9,307 bases of DNA, taken from the NCBI GenBank assembly GCA_030616935.1, contig JAUWWJ010000039.1, forward strand, positions 1-9,307, written 5' to 3'. The stretch comes from Planctomycetaceae bacterium (GTDB lineage: Bacteria; Planctomycetota; Planctomycetia; Pirellulales; UBA1268). A program made the translations under genes and the position numbers. Of the stretch, positions 1 to 6,284 are shown piece by piece. Position 1 is the first letter of the stretch. Each line of letters starts with the position of its first letter. The notes under the pieces were generated by a model. The model ran no database searches, had not been told where the DNA came from, and saw nothing but the letters and a program-made list of their open reading frames with translations.

Positions 1-859
1 GACCCTGCCAGCTGGCTGGCGGATTCCTGTGGTCTTCCGGAGAGCTGGAAGACCAAGTGAAATTTTTGTTGAGCTAGCCGGAGTTCACACACCTGCAATG
101 CTCAATGAACTCATGGCTGGACGCCGAGCTCCCCTGTCAGAAAACAAACCTGGCGACAGCCCAGAACCCAAGCCAAATCCTTTGGCCCCCGATCCGGCAG
201 ACCTTCCAGAGTCAATTCAAAAATTCTATGAACCTCGTTTTGGCTACGCCAACTTTTATTTCAACAGAATCGAACTTGAACGGGTCCGTGAGGTTCTCCA
301 ACGCAGAAAATCAGCCTCTGAAAAACAAGATACATCGTGGCGATACCACGGACAGCTTGAGACCGGCGGCTCTTTTGAGATTGAACTGAGTGACCAGTCG
401 GCAACAATTTCTCTTCCAACCGGAATATCTCGTTGGGAACAGGCTGCTGCCGATGCAGGCCTCTCTGCTGAAGCTGGGTTTGACTCAAGCCCTCCAGGAT
501 CAGGCGGCATGCTAGCAGCATTAACAATGTGGCGACGTCTACTTACAGAAGGTGCACAGAATATTGACGGACGTATCACCTACTGGGGGCAGCAGCCACT
601 TTATTCAACATCCACAAACCAATTGGCTGATGTTCTTGAACTGACAACAAGCAGCTGTCGTTCTCGATTTTTTATTGATGAATTTGGAAATGTTTCACAC
701 GTAACATTTTTTCTTGGATCCTCCTCTACTTCGTGCGACCTGCATTTCACTGGACTAAGTAAACGCGGGCCATACTGGCAGCCAACGCATCTGACTGTCG
801 ACTATGACGGCGACCGATTTGCTACATTCCACTTTGAGAAGGGTGAGCAACAAAAGTAG
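1..859 (+). CDS. C-terminal part of a PDZ-containing, probable S1C (HtrA-like) exported protein; 5' truncated
   Basis: The frame is already open at base 2 and runs 285 codons to TAG at 857-859, so the true start lies upstream of the window; the GTG at 29 is internal. The first residues (LPAGWRIPVVFRRAGRP followed by a beta strand and LAGVHTP) look like the last strands of a PDZ domain, as found after the protease domain of HtrA-family proteins. A proline-rich linker follows (DSPEPKPNPLAPDP). The last ~200 residues form a beta-rich domain with a YWGQQPL segment, a central FFIDEFGNV strand and a C-terminal PTHLTVDYDGDRF strand, a pattern I associate with planctomycetal S1C proteins. The stop abuts the next ATG, and two further S1C-type genes follow, which supports the family call. 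Whether its protease domain is active cannot be seen here. The function of the C-terminal domain is unknown. Confidence 0.7.
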   Translation, partial: TLPAGWRIPVVFRRAGRPSEIFVELAGVHTPAMLNELMAGRRAPLSENKPGDSPEPKPNPLAPDPADLPESIQKFYEPRFGYANFYFNRIELERVREVLQRRKSASEKQDTSWRYHGQLETGGSFEIELSDQSATISLPTGISRWEQAAADAGLSAEAGFDSSPPGSGGMLAALTMWRRLLTEGAQNIDGRITYWGQQPLYSTSTNQLADVLELTTSSCRSRFFIDEFGNVSHVTFFLGSSSTSCDLHFTGLSKRGPYWQPTHLTVDYDGDRFATFHFEKGEQQK

Positions 860-1930
860 ATGAATTTGAGAACCCAACACCAAACTGCCGTGTGCTCAAG
901 AACACTCCAAGTAGCCATAGTACTGGGGGTTACTTCTCTCGCTCTCTGCCCCACTCGAGCGATGGGTGGTGACGTCACAGCAGTAAGCGTGGATGCTGCA
1001 AGCCGTGTCGTGAAACTCTACGGAGCAGGTGGTATTCGTGGCCTGGAGTCATACCAAACAGGGATACTCGTCTCTCCATCGGGCCATATCCTGACCGTAC
1101 TGAGTACAGCAATCGACTCAGAAGTGATTGATTGCGTTCTCGATGATGGCCGCCGTTATACCGCGAGCCTCGTTGGTGCGGACCTTCGCCGAGAATTAGC
1201 AGTCTTAAAAATAGATGGCACTAATTTGCCTTTTTTTAAGCTTTCGGCAGACTCACCTCGACAAGTTGTTGGAACCCGTGTGCTGGCTTTGTCAAATCTT
1301 TTCGGGGTAGCAGTTGGTGACGAGCGGGTAAGCATTCAACAGGGCGTTATTGCGGCCCACGTACCGCTTCGAGCCCGCCGAGGGTCTCACGAGGCTGCAT
1401 ATCGTGGAGATGTCTATATTCTGGATTGCACAACCAACAACCCAGGCTCTCCTGGTGGATGTCTCATTACTTGGCAGGGGAATTGCATTGGCATGCTTGG
1501 TAAGGAATTACGATCTGCCGAAAATGCGACATGGTTGAGTTACGCAATCCCAACGAACGAGTTGGCTCTTGGACTTGAAGCTATCTTAAGCGGAAGAAAC
1601 AACGAATCACTTGCAGGTGAGAAAGAGGCTTCGGATTTTGACATCCGGTCACTTGGCCTGGAGTTAGTTCCCGATTTACTTAATTTGACACCACCTTTCG
1701 TGGAGGCGATTGTGCCAAACACGCAGGCTGCCGAAACTGACTTGCAGGCCGATGATCTTATTGTCGCGGTTGGAAATCGCACCGTCACATCACAGCGAGG
1801 CCTTCGCCAAGAACTCTCTTATCTTATTCCTGGTGATCCCATTCAATTGAATATCATACGTAATGGGAGAATCGTCCTGGTAGATTTGGGCGTCGTCCCC
1901 TCTCTTACCGAATCCAGAGGGAAAAGGTGA
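860..1930 (+). CDS. Exported S1C trypsin-fold/PDZ protein with a lost catalytic triad (pseudoprotease)
   Basis: This is a 356-residue protein. Residues 1-35 look like a signal peptide (basic start, hydrophobic ~17-30, PTRA near the cut), so it should act in the periplasm or envelope. Residues ~43-240 have the HtrA/DegQ trypsin fold: GILVSPSGHILT, RELAVLKID, the NNPGSPGGCLI segment around the nucleophile elbow, and YAIPTNEL. Residues ~263-347 are a PDZ domain (VEAIVPNTQAAETDLQADDL, LNIIRNGR). Compared with the family consensus, the catalytic His (ILTNxH) is Ser82, the Asp (xDLAVLKI) is Glu112 and the Ser (GNSGGP) is Pro198. I infer no serine-protease activity, leaving a binding, scaffold or regulatory role. 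ATG 860 directly follows the upstream TAG (857-859). A GA-rich stretch ~836-847 is the only nearby ribosome-binding candidate and is rather far, so translational coupling is likely. It is 3 bases from the next gene. Confidence 0.85.
   Translation: MNLRTQHQTAVCSRTLQVAIVLGVTSLALCPTRAMGGDVTAVSVDAASRVVKLYGAGGIRGLESYQTGILVSPSGHILTVLSTAIDSEVIDCVLDDGRRYTASLVGADLRRELAVLKIDGTNLPFFKLSADSPRQVVGTRVLALSNLFGVAVGDERVSIQQGVIAAHVPLRARRGSHEAAYRGDVYILDCTTNNPGSPGGCLITWQGNCIGMLGKELRSAENATWLSYAIPTNELALGLEAILSGRNNESLAGEKEASDFDIRSLGLELVPDLLNLTPPFVEAIVPNTQAAETDLQADDLIVAVGNRTVTSQRGLRQELSYLIPGDPIQLNIIRNGRIVLVDLGVVPSLTESRGKR
1923..1930 (+). promoter_or_regulatory. Ribosome-binding site of the 1934 gene, inside the upstream stop
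   Basis: AAAGGTGA lies about 5-8 bases before ATG 1934 and contains the TGA stop of the preceding gene. This fixes the start and implies that translation of the two genes is coupled. Confidence 0.65.
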
Positions 1931-1933
1931 AAA

Positions 1934-4033
1934 ATGAATGGTGTCTTCAGACGAATTACTTCAATTCATTTGATGCTGGGTGTATGGTTTCTTTGTGCCG
2001 TGTCTGTGAACCCGTGCTACCCGGCTCAAGCCACACAACAGACACCACCCGAGCGAGTCCTCGCCGAACAAACAGCTTTCCAAAAGGCTCTGAACGGAAT
2101 CGCTGATTCCGTTGTCCGAATTGAACCAACTGGTTTATCTATAGCCACCCTACAAGGTGCGCGTGAAGCAACACCGACTGCAGGTCCATCGAGCGGTCTT
2201 GTTGTTGGAGCCGATGGCTGGATTCTTACTACTGAATTTGCCGTCCCCTCTGATATTGAAGAAGTAGTTATCACGCTACCACCAAAGAAAAAAATAACTG
2301 AAAGCTCAAAGCAGTCGCCTAAACGACTGGTGGGGCGAGTCACTGGACGAGACCTCAATCGCCGCCTTGTTCTTCTCAAGTGTGATCCCAAAGAGCCACT
2401 CACTGAAGCTGAATTTGTTCCTCGAAAAAACGTGCGACCCGGTGAATGGGCACTTGCTGTTGGCCGAGTATGGGATCTCTATGAGCCGAGCATCGCTATA
2501 GGTATTGTTTCTGCGGTAGGACGATGCTGGGGCAGAGCCATTCAAACCGATGCGGCAATATCGCCCGTGAATTACGGCGGGCCTTTACTCAACATTGAGG
2601 GGAAGGTTTTTGGCATCATTGCACCACTTCCTGCAGAGACTGCAGGCATGTCTACAGGAACCGAGTTGTATGACTCGGGTGTCGGGTTCGCCATACCTAT
2701 GCACGACATTATTCCGCTCATTCCTCGACTCAAGAAAGGGGAGACACTCAAGCCTGGGCTGTTGGGAATTGGCTACTCAACAACGGACCCTATCAATGGA
2801 CGCCCTATTATAGAAATAGTCCGAACTGGCTCACCAGCCGCCAAATCGGGCCTCAAAAGTGGCGATCTCATTACTCAAATAAATGGTCAGTCGATACAAC
2901 GCATTGCAGATGTACGACATGCACTCACACCTAAATTGGCAGGCGACACTCTCGAAATCACCGTTCAACGTCCGGAGAAAAAAGCACCACTATCAATCCG
3001 TGCTGTTCTCACTGGCAAACTACCACCGTGGAAGCGGTCAATGCTTGGCATTGCCCCAGTGCGTCAGCCGTCGAAGAGTAATGCAAAAAGCATGGAGGAG
3101 GGCGTCGCTGTCAAGTGGACATGGCCGAACGGTCCGGCAGAGAAAGCTGGCATCCAGCCTCAAGACGTGATCACTCACGCTGCAATAGTTTCACAAACCA
3201 ATGAAGACGATCTTCCTCTTCGATCAATCACATCATCGAACCAATTAGCCGGCCTCCTCGGCGGACTCACAATCAATACTGATATTGTCCTCAAGATTCG
3301 CAACTCAAAAACGTCCCGGAAGGTCCGAGTCACAACCGCACCTTTCCCTGAAAAACCTCCAAATGAGGTTCCTGAATTCGACGCAACCAATAAGGCCACC
3401 CCACCACCTGCAATCGTGAAGCTTGAAATCCCAGAAGTAGCGGAACCTTCGTGGGCACTTATTCCGGAACGGCGGGATGGCCCGCCGGCTGGTGTTCTCG
3501 TGTTTTTTGACGAGCCATCTGGGATGCTCTCAGAAAAAGCTGTGACCGTCTGGACATCGAACTGGCGGGAGGCTGTTGCCCAATATCGAGTTGCCCTGGT
3601 TTTAATACCATCTTCAGATTCCGGCAGTTGGCGGCAAGCAGATCTGGAGCGGGTCGGAAAGACAATTGGTGCATTAGCACAACGCTGCGAAATTGATCCA
3701 ACCAGAATTGCCTTTGCCGGCTCAAAAGCAGGCGGGACATTCGCTTGGCTGGGAGCAAATCGATTCGACACGATAGCTCGCGGGGTCTGCCTGATCGATG
3801 CTGACATACCTCGCCGAACAAGAATCCGCGAAGCCTCACCAGATCGTTTCCGTTGGGTGCTCTTTGGCACTACGACCACGGAAAAAAACAAAGAGGAAGG
3901 GAGCCAGCAGTATCAAAAAACCCTGAAACGACTTCGCCAAGCCGGTCTCCCTGTCGGTGAGATCACGTTAGGAGATGAAACGGAAAGAGCATCTAAGCTC
4001 TGCCAGTGGGTTGAATCGATCGGCGTGCTTTAG
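1934..4033 (+). CDS. Exported S1C trypsin-fold/PDZ-PDZ/alpha-beta-hydrolase protein; both enzyme domains appear inactive
   Basis: This is a 699-residue protein. Residues 1-31 form a signal peptide (RR, then a hydrophobic stretch, cut near YPA). Residues ~50-262 are an HtrA-type trypsin fold (SSGLVVGADGWILT, RRLVLLKCD, AAISPVNYGGPLLN, GVGFAIP). PDZ1 is ~274-360 (GSPAAKSGLKSGDLI) and PDZ2 ~370-468 (GPAEKAGIQPQDVI), the latter with a longer insert at ~418-435. After a Pro-rich linker, ~500-699 resemble an esterase/S9-like alpha-beta hydrolase (AGVLVFFDEPSG, RIAFAGSKAGGTFAW). The trypsin triad positions read Phe102 (His), Arg144 (Asp) and Tyr214 (Ser). The hydrolase elbow GxSxGG reads GSKAGG, with Lys598 at the nucleophile; the usual Asp and His regions also show no match. 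A good ribosome-binding site (AAAGGTGA, 1923-1930) overlaps the previous stop. I infer a structural or client-binding envelope protein. Its partner is unknown; the neighbours are the obvious candidates. Confidence 0.85.
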   Translation: MNGVFRRITSIHLMLGVWFLCAVSVNPCYPAQATQQTPPERVLAEQTAFQKALNGIADSVVRIEPTGLSIATLQGAREATPTAGPSSGLVVGADGWILTTEFAVPSDIEEVVITLPPKKKITESSKQSPKRLVGRVTGRDLNRRLVLLKCDPKEPLTEAEFVPRKNVRPGEWALAVGRVWDLYEPSIAIGIVSAVGRCWGRAIQTDAAISPVNYGGPLLNIEGKVFGIIAPLPAETAGMSTGTELYDSGVGFAIPMHDIIPLIPRLKKGETLKPGLLGIGYSTTDPINGRPIIEIVRTGSPAAKSGLKSGDLITQINGQSIQRIADVRHALTPKLAGDTLEITVQRPEKKAPLSIRAVLTGKLPPWKRSMLGIAPVRQPSKSNAKSMEEGVAVKWTWPNGPAEKAGIQPQDVITHAAIVSQTNEDDLPLRSITSSNQLAGLLGGLTINTDIVLKIRNSKTSRKVRVTTAPFPEKPPNEVPEFDATNKATPPPAIVKLEIPEVAEPSWALIPERRDGPPAGVLVFFDEPSGMLSEKAVTVWTSNWREAVAQYRVALVLIPSSDSGSWRQADLERVGKTIGALAQRCEIDPTRIAFAGSKAGGTFAWLGANRFDTIARGVCLIDADIPRRTRIREASPDRFRWVLFGTTTTEKNKEEGSQQYQKTLKRLRQAGLPVGEITLGDETERASKLCQWVESIGVL

Positions 4034-5358
4034 AACCGATCATCAGTGAACGTGGGCCTCAAGGCCGTCTTCGAAACTTTGTTCCAATACCTCGAAAATC
4101 TGCCGAGATCCTTTACTTTACTGGCGTCACAGAAAGACGGCCAATCAAAAGGAACAACTGGCGTTGTACTAGCCAGCCTGTCGACAACCTGACGCACGGC
4201 AGGACAAGATGTGTTCGCCACACTGATAGCATTCGCACTATTCGCGCGAGCTCTCTCCTGCAAAACCGTAGCAGTATCTCCAAACCATATTTCCACATCT
4301 GGAAGATCTGCTAGACACTCACAAATAAACGCTATGCGCTTAAAGGAGGGACGTTCATCAGATAGCCAGTGCTGGTCAAATACAAAAATTGCCGGTGATT
4401 CTGGAAAGTGAAGTTTGGCAGGAGAACAAGCCGAAAGTGAGTCAAGAGTCATCCATACAAGCGATTTACCAGGAATGTCTGAAGAGCACCATGACACTAC
4501 TGGCGGTATCGTAAGTCTCACTTTTCGCTCATCAGAATCATTCATAAACAACTTTTCATTAAGCTGTTCGTATGTCCCTTCAAAATCACAATGCCCGAAA
4601 GCAGGGCACGTTTCACAATAAATCCCAGCAGTAAAACGCTCCAAATTCTCGCGGTTGAAAATATATGGCTTGCTTGAGAACGTTCCCGCAATCCACTGCC
4701 ATGAAAAATTATTACTGGCGGGATCAGCGTCGAGCAGATGCTGAAGAAACCAGGCGGCACCCACCCTCCAAGTCACTTTGCGAGTATGAACAAGCCACGA
4801 TGCAAGCCACATCCGTTCGTGATTGTGAAGCCAACCATCGTGTGTAAGTTTTCTACAAAATGCATCGATGCAGTCCAAGCCAGTTTCCCCACGCGCAACC
4901 GCATCTGGAAGATGGTCAATTACCTGCCCTCGATGCCTTGTGGCGGGAGTTTCGAAATCATGCCACACTCCCTCAGGGCGAGCTGCACGAACCCGCTGCC
5001 AATAATCTCGCCATCCCAATTCGGCAATAAGTTTTTCAGCTTGCGATGCTTGCTGTACTTTTGAAAGAGCTACATCACGAACCTCTGTTAGAGACAACAC
5101 TCCGTGACGAAGCCACGGAGACAACTTCGTAACATCGCCTGAGACAAAATTCCTTGTTCGACCATATTTAATTGGCTCGATCTTCTGTAGCCGTTCAATT
5201 GCTTTGAGTCGTCCTCCGCGAAATTGGCTCCCGGAGAAGTTTTCGATTTCGACGGCCGTCGGAGGCGGCAGCTCATGCCCCGTTACGAGATGGAACTCAC
5301 GAGCAATGCGTGAATGCATCGCCTCAGAGTCATTTCTGCATGACTGGAGATTCTTCAT
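4030..5358 (-). CDS. Photolyase/cryptochrome-family flavoprotein with the FAD domain first and an antenna-like domain last
   Basis: This is a 442-residue protein from ATG 5358. I prefer this start to ATG 5403 (457 residues) because AAAAAGG lies 7-8 bases upstream, while 5403 has no clear ribosome-binding site. Residues ~40-240 carry the photolyase FAD-domain signatures in order: FRGGRLKAIERL, TKLSPWLRHGVLS, WRDYWQRV, TGLDCIDAFCRKL, GWLHNHERMWLASWLV, then DADPASNNFSWQWIAG and PYIFN. These are flavin-binding and redox-Trp regions of light-dependent DNA repair enzymes. A cysteine motif CETCPAFGHC (248-257) follows. Residues ~298-435 look like a Rossmann domain (PAIFVFDQHWLSDE, EIWFGDTATVLQERA, GRFSRYWNKV), resembling the N-terminal antenna domain of classical photolyases moved to the C-terminus. 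It could repair CPD or (6-4) photoproducts or be a light sensor; substrate and cofactors beyond FAD are not decidable. The gene stands alone and overlaps the convergent gene by 4 bases. Confidence 0.85.
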   Translation of the reverse strand: MKNLQSCRNDSEAMHSRIAREFHLVTGHELPPPTAVEIENFSGSQFRGGRLKAIERLQKIEPIKYGRTRNFVSGDVTKLSPWLRHGVLSLTEVRDVALSKVQQASQAEKLIAELGWRDYWQRVRAARPEGVWHDFETPATRHRGQVIDHLPDAVARGETGLDCIDAFCRKLTHDGWLHNHERMWLASWLVHTRKVTWRVGAAWFLQHLLDADPASNNFSWQWIAGTFSSKPYIFNRENLERFTAGIYCETCPAFGHCDFEGTYEQLNEKLFMNDSDERKVRLTIPPVVSWCSSDIPGKSLVWMTLDSLSACSPAKLHFPESPAIFVFDQHWLSDERPSFKRIAFICECLADLPDVEIWFGDTATVLQERARANSANAISVANTSCPAVRQVVDRLASTTPVVPFDWPSFCDASKVKDLGRFSRYWNKVSKTALRPTFTDDRF

Positions 5359-5365
5359 AACGGGA

Positions 5366-5372
5366 CCTTTTT
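5366..5372 (-). promoter_or_regulatory. Ribosome-binding site deciding the photolyase start
   Basis: Read on the minus strand, GGTGAAAAAGGTCCCGTT precedes ATG 5358. AAAAAGG is at good spacing. The 45-base-upstream ATG at 5403 has no comparable site. Confidence 0.5.
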
Positions 5373-5772
5373 CACCTGCCCGAAATACAGGCACCAAGTG
5401 CATGAATACGGGACTTCAGTGGAATCTTGACTGACCAATAAAACGTACAAACGGGAACACACAGGCAAGAAATACAGAGTCTTACTGAACCCCAGTTTCT
5501 GCGGCGATAGGCACATGCCATATCGGCACAGAACTTGCAATGATTCATTTTAGGATTGTGAGGAAATATGCCCACGAGAGCGATCTTGAGTGCGTAACCA
5601 AACATTCTATCGTGATGCCTCAATGATTAACGCCCTCGCATTTCTTTGAAAACATGACGTGTCTGCTGATCCTTTCAAGGAGCACAGTAGTCATAGATGG
5701 CAACAAAAATCGTTATTCACCAGCTAAATACACGTGAGCAAACCATGCACCTGTGTCTATAAACCCTCCATT

Positions 5773-5835
5773 TATGGATGCCCCAATGGCTTGAGTGAGC
5801 AGTCCGCCTAGCTCGCTCAGGTCGGGGCATCCGTA
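5773..5835 (+). promoter_or_regulatory. Long stem-loop upstream of the PII gene
   Basis: The outer arms are 5773-5784 (TATGGATGCCCC) and 5824-5835 (GGGGCATCCGTA), pairing over 12 positions with one G-U. An inner stem pairs 5792-5800 (TGAGTGAGC) with 5811-5819 (GCTCGCTCA) through one G-U, around a 10-base loop. An asymmetric internal loop separates the two stems. No T-run follows on either strand, so it is not a classical terminator. It ends 69 bases before the GTG at 5905 and could be a leader RNA structure, a small RNA or a repeat element. I recognise no known family. Confidence 0.6.
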
Positions 5836-5904
5836 TGCTTAGTTCTAGAAAGGGTACCATGACGTAAGCTGGTTATTATTGACACAAACTCAAAGGCGGA
5901 TCCG

Positions 5905-6252
5905 GTGAAACTGATTATTGCAATCATCCAGCCCGACAAACTCGAACGAGTCAAACAAGCCTTGTCAGACGTTGAGGTCTTTCGTTTGACGATCCTCGAT
6001 GTCCAAGGCTTCGGCAGGCAACTTGGTCACGCGGAGACTTACCGTGGTCATGAAATTGCAATTAATCTCTTACGCAAGGTCCAACTTCAAATAGCTATTA
6101 ATGATGAATTCGTTGAGCCAACCATCCAAGCGATTCAGAAGAGTGGCCGATCCGGATTAGCTGGAGAGATTGGTGACGGAAAAATTTTCATTCTACCGAT
6201 GGATGAATGCGTCCGCATTCGCACAGGAGAACGAGGAGAAGAAGCTATTTAA
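5905..6252 (+). CDS. P-II family nitrogen regulator, variant T-loop without Tyr51
   Basis: This is a 115-residue PII signal protein (GlnB/GlnK superfamily). PII is a cytoplasmic trimer that senses ATP/ADP and 2-oxoglutarate and binds nitrogen-control targets. Conserved parts are the start KLIIAIIQPDKLE, GFGRQ with Gln39, HAETYRGHE with Tyr46, Lys58, GDGKIF with the ATP-contacting Lys, and C-terminal RIRTGERGEEAI. Departures from E. coli GlnB are Ile at the Tyr51 uridylylation site, His at 49, Leu40 for Lys, Gln60 for Lys, and three extra residues just before GDGK (SGLAGEIGDGK), which put Ala where Thr83 normally sits. That explains the length of 115 against 112. The GTG start is preceded by AAAGGCGGA (5892-5900). 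No amtB or glnA is adjacent. Control by GlnD-type uridylylation at the usual site is unlikely; targets are unknown. Whether it is the main PII or a specialised paralogue cannot be told. Confidence 0.9.
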   Translation: MKLIIAIIQPDKLERVKQALSDVEVFRLTILDVQGFGRQLGHAETYRGHEIAINLLRKVQLQIAINDEFVEPTIQAIQKSGRSGLAGEIGDGKIFILPMDECVRIRTGERGEEAI

Positions 6253-6284
6253 AAACATGACCCTTGAAACGAATCACAGAGCGA

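Larger units (their letters stand above)
5359..5904. other. Intergenic region between the photolyase and PII genes
   Basis: This is about 546 bases without a convincing gene. It should hold the divergent promoters of the photolyase (-) and PII (+) genes. A possible -10 hexamer TATTAT lies at 5874-5879, with no good -35 partner. The main structure is the long hairpin at 5773-5835. A small minus-strand frame (5372-5623, TTG start) is Cys-rich, but it has no recognisable domain and overlaps the photolyase 5' end. I do not call it. Confidence 0.6.

Noticed and set aside
3175..3891. 238-codon minus-strand open frame
   Set aside because: It is antisense to the S1C/PDZ/hydrolase gene, whose domains are clear; no motif or ribosome-binding site supports it.
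5372..5623. Small minus-strand Cys-rich frame with a TTG start
   Set aside because: No ribosome-binding site or known domain, and it overlaps the photolyase 5' region. The cysteines look like a chance composition.
5879..5884. TTGACA resembling a -35 box before the PII gene
   Set aside because: A -10 box at normal spacing would fall at or inside the start codon, so it cannot drive this gene.
6253..6284. Possible terminator between the PII and leuA stops
   Set aside because: Only 32 bases are present, with no stable stem or T-run visible.
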